Positions 17,984 through 25,376 of a stretch of DNA of 58,687 bases are shown piece after piece; position 1 is the first letter of the stretch, and each line of letters opens with the position of its first letter. The stretch covers positions 1-58,687 of the forward strand of contig NZ_JAMXIC010000029.1 in the NCBI RefSeq assembly GCF_027587375.1, in the 5' to 3' direction. The DNA comes from Arthrobacter sp. B2a2-09. Lineage in GTDB: Bacteria; Actinomycetota; Actinomycetes; Actinomycetales; Micrococcaceae. The notes beneath the pieces were generated by a model that was not told the DNA's origin, did not search any database, and saw nothing but the letters and a program-made list of their open reading frames with translations. The position numbers and the translations under genes were made by a program.

Positions 17984-19129
17984 TTAGCGTTTGATGCTGC
18001 GCGTCACGGTGAATTTCGGGTTGCGGCCGATTTCGGTGGTGGGACCGATCAGCCTTTCCAGCGCCGCGCGGTACTGCAAGTGGCTGTTGTAGACAGTCCA
18101 GAGTTCACCGCCGGAAGCCAGGACCCGTGCCGCGGCATCAAACATCTTCGTGGCCGCGCCGGCATGGACGCTGGCGCCGAGGTGGAACGGCGGGTTCAGC
18201 AGGATGAGGTCGGCGCTGCCTGTCTCGAAGGTGGACATGGCATCGTCCTGGACTACCGTGATTCGATCTGCCAGCCCGTTGGCTGCCGCGGTTGCCTTGG
18301 CGGACGCGACTGCTGCGGCCGATTGGTCCGTCGCGGTAATCAGGGCATTGGGACGGTTCCGGGCGTACATCGTGGCGAGGATCCCGGTCCCGCAGCCAAG
18401 GTCTACCGCGTGGCGGGCTTCGGGGATCCTGTCCAGGAAGCCCAGGAGGAAGCGCGTGCCAATATCCAGCTTCGTGCCTGAAAAAGCAGCCCCATGGGCA
18501 CAGACGGTCATCCCTAGCTCGGTGTTCTGTTCCGAGACCGGGAAGGGCTCCGCAGTGTCCGGCCGCTTGGGGCTGGTGGCAAGCAGGACACGTGACTTCC
18601 GCTGCGCAAGCTGCGGCTGCACGGACCCGAAGCTGCGTTCAAGGACGGCGTTCATGCCCAGGGACATGTGCTTGACGCGTCCTCCGGCCAGCAGGACGGC
18701 TCCCGGCGATGCAAAGCGCGCAACGGCGTCGACGATCTCTTCCAGTTCCGCGAGGGCCTTGGGCAGCTGCATGATCACCAGTTCGGCGCCGTCGAGCAAC
18801 CCGGCACCCAGCTCGAACTGATCAAAGCGGCCGGACAGCCCGGACGCGTCGGCGTTCCGTTGCAGGGCGAGCCTGCTCACGTAAAGGTCTTGGGACACCC
18901 GGACATGCCCGACGCCGAGGGCTGCCAAAGCGCCCAGGGTCAGGGCTCCGTAGCGATCACCGATCACCGCAACGCGGGTTTCCGGATTACTGATGTAGCC
19001 TGCCGCGGTCTCAAGGAGGAGCCGGTCGGTCGCGTCGTGCGCCTGAAGGTTCTCAGCCTCGACGTCGGGGAACCGGCGCAGGGTGCCGAACAGCGTCTCA
19101 AGGTGTGCATCCAGCTCGGTCAAGGTCAC
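17984..19129 (-). CDS. rRNA guanine-N2 methyltransferase-like protein (RsmC/RlmG type)
   Basis: A 381-residue SAM-dependent methyltransferase. The N-terminal half resembles the inactive methyltransferase-like domain of RsmC/RlmG. The C-terminal half has motif I VDLGCGTGILATMYA and the catalytic LLNPPFHLGA (NPPF, typical of N2-guanine or N6-adenine enzymes). The start is a GTG at 19129 behind GGGGGATAGGGTGG; the open frame upstream is not conserved. The exact rRNA position methylated cannot be told from sequence alone. Confidence 0.85.
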   Translation of the reverse strand: MTLTELDAHLETLFGTLRRFPDVEAENLQAHDATDRLLLETAAGYISNPETRVAVIGDRYGALTLGALAALGVGHVRVSQDLYVSRLALQRNADASGLSGRFDQFELGAGLLDGAELVIMQLPKALAELEEIVDAVARFASPGAVLLAGGRVKHMSLGMNAVLERSFGSVQPQLAQRKSRVLLATSPKRPDTAEPFPVSEQNTELGMTVCAHGAAFSGTKLDIGTRFLLGFLDRIPEARHAVDLGCGTGILATMYARNRPNALITATDQSAAAVASAKATAAANGLADRITVVQDDAMSTFETGSADLILLNPPFHLGASVHAGAATKMFDAAARVLASGGELWTVYNSHLQYRAALERLIGPTTEIGRNPKFTVTRSIKR

Positions 19130-19334
19130 GGTGCACCACCCTATCCCCCTCAGGAACCCTCGACAACACGGGGGCCGTGGAGGATGGTAGAGATTGCAAG
19201 TAATCGACCGTCTGCCCGCTGCTGAAGGGCACGGCACACGCCGAAAGCAGCTCAGGCACCACGGTCCGCTGCGGAGAGCGAGCCACGTTGCGGACTTGGA
19301 AGACCAGGCTCCCACTCCCCCCTGTGAGCAAACC

Positions 19335-19712
19335 ATGACTGTCAACCTCGTCACGCAGCTTGAAGTAAAGTCGCACAATTCCCCTGATGAAATCCGCCGT
19401 CCGGACAAAACCGTAGTGGAAAACGTCACCGTCGGTGACTACACCATCGGCCGCCTCAGCTTCGAGCCGGGCTGGACGTGGGCGGATTGCATCAAACCGG
19501 TGGTCCAAACAGATTCCTGCCAACTCAACCACGTAGGGTACTGCGTTGCCGGTGCACTGGAAGTCGAGACCACCGACGGCAAGAAGATCAGCATTTCCAA
19601 GGGAGACTCATACACCATCCCACCGGGACACAATGCCTGGGTCGTAGGCGACGAGACCTACTCGGCCATCGAGTTTGTCAGCGCAGCAGAGTATGGAGTC
19701 AAGCCCGAGTAG
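19335..19712 (+). CDS. Cupin-domain protein
   Basis: A 125-residue single-cupin beta-barrel. Motif 1 is poorly preserved (NHVGYCVAGALEVETTDG) and motif 2 reads SYTIPPGHNAWVVGDETY, so at most one or two of the usual metal-binding His residues remain. Short cupins like this often cap sugars, bind small ligands or act as stress proteins; no specific role is evident. The ATG at 19335 follows a weak ribosome site. It ends before the hairpin at 19759. Confidence 0.82.
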   Translation: MTVNLVTQLEVKSHNSPDEIRRPDKTVVENVTVGDYTIGRLSFEPGWTWADCIKPVVQTDSCQLNHVGYCVAGALEVETTDGKKISISKGDSYTIPPGHNAWVVGDETYSAIEFVSAAEYGVKPE

Positions 19713-19758
19713 CGGTAGGTCCACTCAGTGACGCGCCCTGAGCGAATACGCAAAACGC

Positions 19759-19792
19759 AGAAGGGAACCGCCTCGTCCGGCAGTTCCCTTCT
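19759..19792. terminator. Bidirectional terminator between the cupin gene and tRNA-Ala
   Basis: AGAAGGGAAC (19759-19768) pairs with GTTCCCTTCT (19783-19792). A-rich sequence flanks both sides (CAAAACGC before, TTGCAAAAAG after), giving a T-rich tail for the minus-strand tRNA transcript. It suits both converging transcripts. Confidence 0.75.
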
Positions 19793-19857
19793 TGCAAAAA
19801 GTTGAGGCCTTACCCGAAACACGAACCAGAACCATGTTTCAAATAAAGCCTCCAGGG

Positions 19858-19930
19858 TGGAGCTGAGGGGACTCGAACCCCTGACCCCCTGCATGCCATG
19901 CAGGTGCGCTACCAGCTGCGCCACAGCCCC
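19858..19930 (-). tRNA. tRNA-Ala (anticodon GGC)
   Basis: A 73-nt cloverleaf on the minus strand. The acceptor is GGGGCTG paired with CAGCTCC, with discriminator A. The D arm lies around GCGCAGCTGGTAGCGC. The anticodon stem is CCTGC/GCAGG with loop ATGGCAT (anticodon GGC, reads GCC/GCU). The T arm is AGGGG TTCGAGT CCCCT. The 3' CCA is not encoded. Confidence 0.96.
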
Positions 19931-20163
19931 GAACTTTGCTCGCTTGGACTTCCGTCCGCGCCGGAGCAACTCGTCAATACTAAACCACAAGGATGTGAGA
20001 TAGGAAATCGAACGCCATCGGCTCCCGGTTCGATGATGTGCGATAGGACAGATGAGGTGCGGTCGATTACTCGGCCGCACCTCCCCCCATTACTGCCCTT
20101 CGACTTGTTGCTGCAAACACAACGAGCCACTGGACTGAAGTCTAGAGGTTGGAAGGCCATTAA
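19931..20163. other. Gap between tRNA-Ala and the butyrolactone locus
   Basis: 233 bp without a credible gene; the open frames here overlap the tRNA and have no ribosome site or family features. It is more A/T-rich than the flanks and ends at the first ARE-like palindrome. I found no copy of the tRNA end that would mark an integration site. Confidence 0.4.
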
Positions 20164-20185
20164 ACAAACCGTTCAACCGGTTTAT
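20164..20185. promoter_or_regulatory. ARE-like operator 1 (butyrolactone receptor site)
   Basis: Half-sites ACAAACC (20164-20170) and GGTTTAT (20179-20185) are separated by 8 bp, giving a 22-bp inverted repeat with 6 of 7 pairs. The form matches the ARE sites bound by ArpA/ScbR-type receptors. It overlaps the stop codon of the epimerase gene and has no gene start next to it, so its target is unclear. Confidence 0.65.
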
Positions 20186-21132
20186 GACCGACCGGGCTCC
20201 CCGGAAACTTGGTAGGCAGAAGAAAATTCACCAAGAGCACCGCTGAACGTTTCTGGTTCGCGCCCGGAGATCCGCCAAAGACGTTCAGAGGAATACCAGT
20301 GATCCTTCGTCACCAAGTCAACCTGGTGGCCGCTGAACCCTGCAGCGCGTAGGGCCGAGCCGGCACGTTCGTCATCTCCCAGAAACTGCGGGTACTCCAT
20401 ACCGAATACCCGGGCAACGCCCTGCAGGAGGGATGACACCCGAACAGGTTCCGGATATGCGGCATGGAAGGCCTGTCCGGATTGCCGAGGAGCCAACGCA
20501 AGCCCGGAAACCAGTCTTCCCAGTGCCTCCGCACCGATGAGCGAAAGCTGCGCCGAACCGTCACCCGGCCACCCGCCAGCCACCTTCATCAGTTTGAGCA
20601 GGCCCGGAACAAACCAGCGGTCTCCCGAGCCAAACACGAGGTTAGGACGAACAACTTCGCCGCCGTAGCCGAGAATCAGCTGTTCGGCGACGGCACGGCT
20701 GGCGCTGGCCACCGAGGCCGGGTGGTAGCCGGCTTCAGATTCAAGGAGGCCACGGTGAGGGCCGCTTCCGTAAACACTGCAGGTACTGACGTAGATCACC
20801 CGGGCGACTCCGGCTTGCCGGCACTGCTCAATGACGTTGCCTGTGCCGGTCTCGTTGATCGCATGGGCAAGACGAGGGTCGGAGCCTACATATGATGCGG
20901 CATGGATTACAACATCCGTATCGCACAAGAAGGGGGTCAGGCTCCCGGAGACGGAAATGTCGGCGGTCGCAATGGTAGCGTTACTATTTCGTAGTCTTGC
21001 AACCGGTTTTCGTGAGAGTGCCACAACGTGCGCCCCTCCGGATCCGGCGAGTGAGGCTACAACCCGACTTCCAATGAAGCCTGACGAACCCAGGATCAGA
21101 ACCCGGGGCACATGGTCAACACTTGTTGGCAT
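20182..21132 (-). CDS. NAD-dependent epimerase/dehydratase-like reductase of the butyrolactone locus
   Basis: A 316-residue extended-SDR protein. The Rossmann motif GSSGFIGSRV (residues ~15-24) and VVIHAASYVGSDPRL fit the family. The usual catalytic YxxxK is not present: the aligned stretch is VASASRAVAEQL (141-152), with Ala for Tyr and Arg for Lys. Similar epimerase-like genes sit beside afsA genes in Streptomyces; here it shares a short gap (21133-21215) with the divergent receptor gene. A role in reducing the butyrolactone precursor is an inference from position. The ATG at 21132 follows GGTGAGGGCC; a GTG at 21141 is the alternative. Confidence 0.8.
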   Translation of the reverse strand: MPTSVDHVPRVLILGSSGFIGSRVVASLAGSGGAHVVALSRKPVARLRNSNATIATADISVSGSLTPFLCDTDVVIHAASYVGSDPRLAHAINETGTGNVIEQCRQAGVARVIYVSTCSVYGSGPHRGLLESEAGYHPASVASASRAVAEQLILGYGGEVVRPNLVFGSGDRWFVPGLLKLMKVAGGWPGDGSAQLSLIGAEALGRLVSGLALAPRQSGQAFHAAYPEPVRVSSLLQGVARVFGMEYPQFLGDDERAGSALRAAGFSGHQVDLVTKDHWYSSERLWRISGREPETFSGALGEFSSAYQVSGEPGRS

Positions 21133-21215
21133 GGCCCTCACCGGTCTTCGGGTCCGTCAGATTCATGTACTCAAGTATCCCGGACGCAGAAACCGGAGAG
21201 GTCTCCACGCGGATC

Positions 21216-21821
21216 ATGCAACAACGTGCCAAAGCCACCCGAACAGCAGTGATTGAGGGAGCAGCGTCGATCTTTGAAGAGGTCGGCTACGGGAATGCGA
21301 GCCTGAGCGACGTCACTGACCGCGCCTCGGTCACCAAAGGCGCGCTCTACTTCCATTTCAAGTCGAAGGAAGACCTTGCGCTAGCGGTCATCGCCGAACA
21401 GCACAACATTGTGCGTGTCGCAGGTGAGCAGATCGCCGCCGCCGGGCTGCCTGCACTGGAGACCATGATCGCCATGTGCCGAACATTCGGGCAACAATTG
21501 CTCGATGAGCCAATCGTCAGGGCTGGAATCCGGCTGACATTTGAAGCCTCGGCATTCAACGGAGACGTCAAAGGTCCGTACCACGACTGGGTCACCACCA
21601 TGGAGATACTGACCGGCCAGGCTCAACTGGAAGGTGATGTGCGGCCCGATGTCGATGCCGCCGACTTCGCCCGGTACCTGGTTGCGTCCTTCACGGGAGT
21701 CCAGATGGTCTCCAACGTGCTGACCGAACGACGCGACGTTCTCAAACGGATTGACGACATGTGGCGTTTCATGATGCCGGCCATCGTACCGATTCACCCG
21801 CAGGACCCAGGCACTCCCTGA
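21216..21821 (+). CDS. Gamma-butyrolactone receptor-type TetR regulator (ArpA/ScbR family)
   Basis: 201 residues. The helix-turn-helix SLSDVTDRASVTKGALYFHFKSKEDLALAVI (spanning ~29-59) is the family signature. The ligand half has DEPIVRAGIRLTFE and PYHDW with W125, matching the tryptophan known to line the ligand pocket in ArpA and CprB. Receptors of this type sit on ARE operators and leave when they bind a butyrolactone. I chose the ATG at 21216 (GGAGAGG lies 10-20 bp upstream); an ATG at 21165 is possible. It diverges from the epimerase gene and converges on afsA with a 1-bp gap. Confidence 0.88.
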   Translation: MQQRAKATRTAVIEGAASIFEEVGYGNASLSDVTDRASVTKGALYFHFKSKEDLALAVIAEQHNIVRVAGEQIAAAGLPALETMIAMCRTFGQQLLDEPIVRAGIRLTFEASAFNGDVKGPYHDWVTTMEILTGQAQLEGDVRPDVDAADFARYLVASFTGVQMVSNVLTERRDVLKRIDDMWRFMMPAIVPIHPQDPGTP

Positions 21822-21822
21822 A

Positions 21823-22710
21823 TTAGCGCGACCCTTTGACCCTGGCCACCAAGGACATCAGGGTGTCTTCCTTGTGCAACAACCGGACCCTCATCACCCC
21901 ACCCGCATCATTTGACTCGAGCTGTGTCACGGCAACATCCACGGGATAGCTGAACTCGACCAGCTTCATGAATTCCGCCTCAAACAGGGAAAAATCGGCA
22001 TCCGGTCGGGAACAGGCTGCGCGCACGGCCTGCCTCGCGGCCTCCACCAATAGCATTCCCGGGACGTGGTCCAAGGGATGGTCAAAGAAGATGGGGTGGG
22101 TTGGATCAACTCGCAGCGGCCAGACGAACGGGCGACTACTTTGCCCGAGCATGACGTTCCGCTGGGTGGCATGCCCGACGTCGACACACGCCAGTAAGTC
22201 TTCGCCCGGAGCGGGCAGCTCAGAGGGGACCGCCCCTCGGAATCGCTCATATGTCGCAGGATTCACAATGCGGGCCGCCGCCATTCCTTCCCCGATGGAA
22301 GTGCCGTCAACAACGAACCGAGCAGACACCGTCAGGGCCGACAACTGCCCTGCGCTGAGCTTCATATCCTTCACGTCAAGCTCGACAGCAACCTGCGCGG
22401 GGACCAAGGGATCCAAAGCCGCGGCTTCCACTGAGATGCCCATGTGCGGCATGAGGAACTTGTGCGTGAGAGGCACCCCGCACAAATGGGACAAGAAGAT
22501 CACTGCCTGCCTCAACGTCTCAGCCATGAGGGCCGAATCCGGCGAACCGTCCGATGATCCATAGAAAACATGCCACCGCGGCCATTGCGCTCCCGCAACG
22601 AACCGCCTGGAACTTGATTGAACAAAGTCAGTCAAGAAGACTTCCGAAACGGAGCGCTTATGAACGAGCTCCCGCTTGACGGAAGCCTCAAAGAGCGCTT
22701 CATTGCGCAT
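21823..22710 (-). CDS. AfsA-family gamma-butyrolactone synthase
   Basis: A 295-residue protein with two AfsA hot-dog repeats. The first begins ELVHKRSVSEVFLTDF and contains FVAGAQWPRWHVFY and LMAETLRQAVIFL. The second holds HPIFFDHPLDHVPGMLL and EAARQA. AfsA/ScbA enzymes join a beta-ketoacyl chain to dihydroxyacetone phosphate, the first committed step of A-factor-type signals. I chose the ATG at 22710 because GAAGAGTGGGGGACCC precedes it and VHK then falls at residue 16 as in relatives. Upstream in-frame starts at 22770 and 22794 would add a hydrophobic leader not typical of the family. It diverges from the second TetR gene across an ARE-like site. Confidence 0.92.
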   Translation of the reverse strand: MRNEALFEASVKRELVHKRSVSEVFLTDFVQSSSRRFVAGAQWPRWHVFYGSSDGSPDSALMAETLRQAVIFLSHLCGVPLTHKFLMPHMGISVEAAALDPLVPAQVAVELDVKDMKLSAGQLSALTVSARFVVDGTSIGEGMAAARIVNPATYERFRGAVPSELPAPGEDLLACVDVGHATQRNVMLGQSSRPFVWPLRVDPTHPIFFDHPLDHVPGMLLVEAARQAVRAACSRPDADFSLFEAEFMKLVEFSYPVDVAVTQLESNDAGGVMRVRLLHKEDTLMSLVARVKGSR

Positions 22711-22836
22711 TGGGTCCCCCACTCTTCCCAGGATTGCCAGAGCAACCATCGCTGCTGTTGCGCTCACCATTAAACGCACAAATCCTATCGGCAAGCTGGG
22801 CCCGTGGAGTTATCGGAGCAGGTGAACCGGCCTCAG

Positions 22837-22866
22837 TTGACATACCTACTGGTCGGTTTGTAGTTT
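22837..22866 (+). promoter_or_regulatory. Promoter of the second TetR gene overlaid by ARE-like operator 2
   Basis: The operator is ACATACC (22840-22846), an 8-bp spacer, and GGTTTGT (22855-22861): 6 of 7 pairs. It lies between a consensus -35 TTGACA (22837-22842) and a -10-like TAGTTT (22861-22866), spacing 18. A bound receptor would block RNA polymerase directly. Predicted transcription would begin at about the ATG (22873), so the mRNA may be leaderless. The same site could also repress afsA on the other strand. Confidence 0.72.
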
Positions 22867-22872
22867 AGCCCT

Positions 22873-23490
22873 ATGGAGATTGGCGACACCGGCAGCACAC
22901 CAAAGGGCGCAGCCACGCGTAGTGAGATCCTTCGGGTTGCCGCGGACGTCTTTGCGCGCAAGGGTTTCGAACAGACCCGGATGGACGACATCATCCGCGA
23001 AGTCGGGCTCACGAAGGGAGCCATCTACTTCCATTTCTCTTCGAAAGCAATGTTGGCCCAGGCCGTCGTCGACGAGCAAAAGGCACGTTGGCTGCGTCGC
23101 GTCCACGATGAAATTCTCAGCAAGAACAACCCGTTGGAGGAACTGCGCAATCTCGGGGAGTTCATGGTCAATACAGTCCTGAGCGACTCTTCCGCGTGGG
23201 GCGTGGTGCACTTGGCTAATCAACTGGCATCCACGAAAGAGCATCCCGGGGGCACCTCTCCCCTCGCCGCGTGGGTTGATCTCGTGGCTGGCATACTTCA
23301 ACGGGGCCGCGCAAGCGGCGTCTTGGCGTTTTCAGGGGATCCCAGCGACGCAGCAACGGTTATTGTGGCCGCATTCGATGGGTTGAAGTCGGTCACCGAC
23401 GCCCTTGACCCCAAAGATCTCGATGCCTTCGAGCGACGCGCGACGCTGCTGTTGCAACTCCTCGAACGGCAATTCATTTCCAGCCAGTAA
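22873..23490 (+). CDS. Second ArpA/ScbR-like TetR regulator
   Basis: 205 residues. The DNA-binding part (MDDIIREVGLTKGAIYFHFSSKAML, seen as MDDIIREVGLTKGAIYFHF) matches butyrolactone-receptor-type TetR proteins. The ligand half is more divergent but keeps PLAAW with W134 at the pocket position. Streptomyces loci often carry a true receptor plus a pseudo-receptor that responds to other ligands; this could be either. No Shine-Dalgarno site precedes the ATG, consistent with a leaderless message from the promoter at 22837. It probably represses itself and afsA through ARE 2. Confidence 0.85.
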   Translation: MEIGDTGSTPKGAATRSEILRVAADVFARKGFEQTRMDDIIREVGLTKGAIYFHFSSKAMLAQAVVDEQKARWLRRVHDEILSKNNPLEELRNLGEFMVNTVLSDSSAWGVVHLANQLASTKEHPGGTSPLAAWVDLVAGILQRGRASGVLAFSGDPSDAATVIVAAFDGLKSVTDALDPKDLDAFERRATLLLQLLERQFISSQ

Positions 23491-23533
23491 TGCAGCAAAT
23501 CAAGAGCCAAAGACTTCGACGCTCAGCCAAAAA

Positions 23534-23555
23534 ACAAACCGCACAGTCAGTTTAT
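23534..23555 (+). promoter_or_regulatory. ARE-like operator 3, upstream of the SDR gene
   Basis: ACAAACC (23534-23540), 8-bp spacer, AGTTTAT (23549-23555); 5 of 7 pairs, with the left half identical to that of operator 1. It ends 11 bp before the ATG of the SDR gene, with the ribosome site AGGAGAAGA directly behind it, so a bound receptor would block transcription start or elongation. Confidence 0.65.
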
Positions 23556-23566
23556 TAGGAGAAGAA

Positions 23567-24346
23567 ATGAACATTTCAGCCAAAACAGCCCTCATCACTG
23601 GAGCGTCCACAGGCATTGGTTCAGTCTTTGCCCGGAGGCTGGCCGCCGAGGGTGCACACTTGATCCTGGTTGCCCGCAGCCAGGACAAACTTGACGCGCT
23701 TGCGGGTGAACTCCGCGGGCACGGCACCGAAGTGACCGTCCTGGCCATGGACTTGAGCCTGCCGGACTCCGCGAAGGAACTCCACCTCGCCACCGAGTCC
23801 CTGGGACTCAAAGTGGACATCCTGGTCAACAACGCAGGATTCGGAACACACGGACAAGTTCTCCATGCAGACGCCGATCGCTATGTGGAACAAATCCAGT
23901 TGAACTGCTCCACCTTGGTCGGTACCACCACGCGATACCTGCCCGGCATGGTTGAGCGCGGCTCGGGGGCTGTCATCAACATCGCGAGTACGGCCGCGTT
24001 CCAGCCGATACCCCACATGGCCGTCTACGGCGCAACAAAGGCCTTCGTGCTCTCGTTCACCCAGGCACTGTGGGCCGAGACGCAAGGCACAGGCGTGAAG
24101 GTCCTTGCCGTTTGCCCGGGGGCTACGGACACGCCCTTCTTTGAAATCGCTGGCGAGGCTGCAGCCGCTGGATCCATGAGGACCCCGGGGCAAGTTGTGG
24201 ACACCGCCATGTCCGCGATCCGCGCGAACAAGCCAAGCGTTGTGGATGGCCGGCTCAACTCCTTTGTTGCCCGGGTGGCCGTCAAGCTACTCCCGGAGAA
24301 GCTGGTGATTGCGGCCGCGGGACGAGCCGTGCGCCCGGCCAACTAA
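23567..24346 (+). CDS. Short-chain dehydrogenase/reductase of the butyrolactone locus
   Basis: A 259-residue classical SDR. It has TGASTGIG (11-18) for NAD(P), NNAG (88-91), catalytic S141 and YGATK with Y154 and K158. R37 in LVARS favours NADPH. The subfamily resembles DltE/YqjQ-type oxidoreductases of unknown substrate. In Streptomyces, SDRs next to afsA (e.g. BarS1) reduce the keto group of the side chain, so this is a good candidate for the 6-keto reduction step. The ATG at 23567 follows AGGAGAAGA, and the ARE-like operator 3 lies directly upstream. It ends at a long hairpin. Confidence 0.88.
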   Translation: MNISAKTALITGASTGIGSVFARRLAAEGAHLILVARSQDKLDALAGELRGHGTEVTVLAMDLSLPDSAKELHLATESLGLKVDILVNNAGFGTHGQVLHADADRYVEQIQLNCSTLVGTTTRYLPGMVERGSGAVINIASTAAFQPIPHMAVYGATKAFVLSFTQALWAETQGTGVKVLAVCPGATDTPFFEIAGEAAAAGSMRTPGQVVDTAMSAIRANKPSVVDGRLNSFVARVAVKLLPEKLVIAAAGRAVRPAN

Positions 24347-24349
24347 CTA

Positions 24350-24391
24350 GCAGTAGGTGTCGTTTTGAGGGCTCAGAACGACACCTACTGC
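24350..24391. terminator. 15-bp hairpin between the SDR and GntR genes
   Basis: GCAGTAGGTGTCGTT (24350-24364) pairs perfectly with AACGACACCTACTGC (24377-24391); a TGAG/CTCA pair extends it inside the loop. It lies between convergent genes and probably terminates both. It has no U tract and its long arms resemble an interspersed intergenic repeat; only one copy is in this window. Confidence 0.65.
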
Positions 24392-24432
24392 CAGTCACTT
24401 GGGCTACCGCGCGAAAATGGACAACGCTGCGC

Positions 24433-25218
24433 TCAGGTTCCCTGGATGATTCCTATCTGGACTACCCCTGTGTTGACCAGCGTCTTGGCCAGGTAGACAA
24501 CCTGGCCGGAGTGTTCCACGGTCTGGGTCAAGATCAGCACCGGGTCCTTCGCATCCAGTTCAAGCAGCTCGCCTCGCGCGACGCCCGGGGTGCCTGCCGC
24601 GATATCGGTCTCGCCGGGGCCAAAGGCCGGGCCAATAGCCGAGATCAAGTTGGCCAGCAGCGTGGCCCCTCCCCCGACGTCGTCCACAATGGCCCGTGCC
24701 GCTTCAGGGTCACGATCAATGAGACCCCCCTTGCTTGCGGCGTGCTCTTGGACCAGGGCAATGGGTGAACCGTCCCGCTTGAGGACACTCTCGAAGAACC
24801 AGGAGGGCTCGTCTTCGCGGATTCCGAGGGGCTCGGCCGTGAACACCGACGACGACGGGTGCAGTACGTGCTGCGTACGGCTGACCTGGATAGCTGATCC
24901 GGCCTCGGCAAGAATCTCCTCCATGGGCCTGATCCGTTCAAGGCCGACCCGCGGCAGTCGGGTGGCCACAAAACGTCCAATGCCTCGGCGGGAGCGTACG
25001 TATCCGTCTTCTTCGAGGAGCATGAGCGCCTCACGGACCACCGTCCGGCTGACCTTCATTGCAGACCCCAGGTCCGATTCCGAAGGCAACAGCGACGAAA
25101 CGGGGAAGTGCCCCGCCCGGATCGCGTTCATGATGCGCGAGTACACGGCAACGCGGAGCGGGATGTTGGCCGTGGCATCCAAGGGCTCCGAAAGAACGGC
25201 TTCAGCACTGCGGTCCAA
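24433..25218 (-). CDS. GntR/HutC-family regulator with UTRA ligand domain
   Basis: 261 residues. The winged helix (residues ~18-85) contains SLLPSESDLGSAMKVSRTVV and REALMLLEEDGYVRSRRGIG. The UTRA-type effector domain follows. I chose a TTG start at 25218 because AAGGAGCC sits at the right spacing before it; the frame upstream to 25266 runs into the operator region. It diverges from the MFS-nucleoside hydrolase operon and probably represses it, releasing on a nucleoside- or sugar-derived ligand. Confidence 0.88.
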   Translation of the reverse strand: MDRSAEAVLSEPLDATANIPLRVAVYSRIMNAIRAGHFPVSSLLPSESDLGSAMKVSRTVVREALMLLEEDGYVRSRRGIGRFVATRLPRVGLERIRPMEEILAEAGSAIQVSRTQHVLHPSSSVFTAEPLGIREDEPSWFFESVLKRDGSPIALVQEHAASKGGLIDRDPEAARAIVDDVGGGATLLANLISAIGPAFGPGETDIAAGTPGVARGELLELDAKDPVLILTQTVEHSGQVVYLAKTLVNTGVVQIGIIQGT

Positions 25219-25267
25219 GATGGCTCCTTTCGTCGATATTGAGAGTTTACGTGATGGGTATTCCAAG

Positions 25268-25300
25268 CTTGTATAACAAGCATGTATGATTCACGTATAA
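25268..25300. promoter_or_regulatory. Candidate GntR operator region
   Basis: CTTGTATAACAAG (25268-25280) is an inverted repeat. GTAT recurs at 25271, 25284 and 25295, roughly one helical turn apart. The region lies in the only gap between the divergent GntR gene and the transporter operon, where an operator is expected. Confidence 0.5.
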
Positions 25301-25376
25301 GCCATCTTGTGCTCTGCGCCACACCTGCATCGAGCCGCCCCCGAAGCCGTTTTGTTTCAAACAAGGAAGTTTGTCC

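Noticed and set aside
19909..20160. An 83-residue minus-strand ORF after ARE 1
   Set aside because: It overlaps tRNA-Ala, has no ribosome site and no recognisable motif.
19858..20181. tRNA-Ala as an attachment site for the butyrolactone island
   Set aside because: The locus lies on the 5' side of the tRNA, no second copy of the tRNA 3' end was found and no integrase is near.
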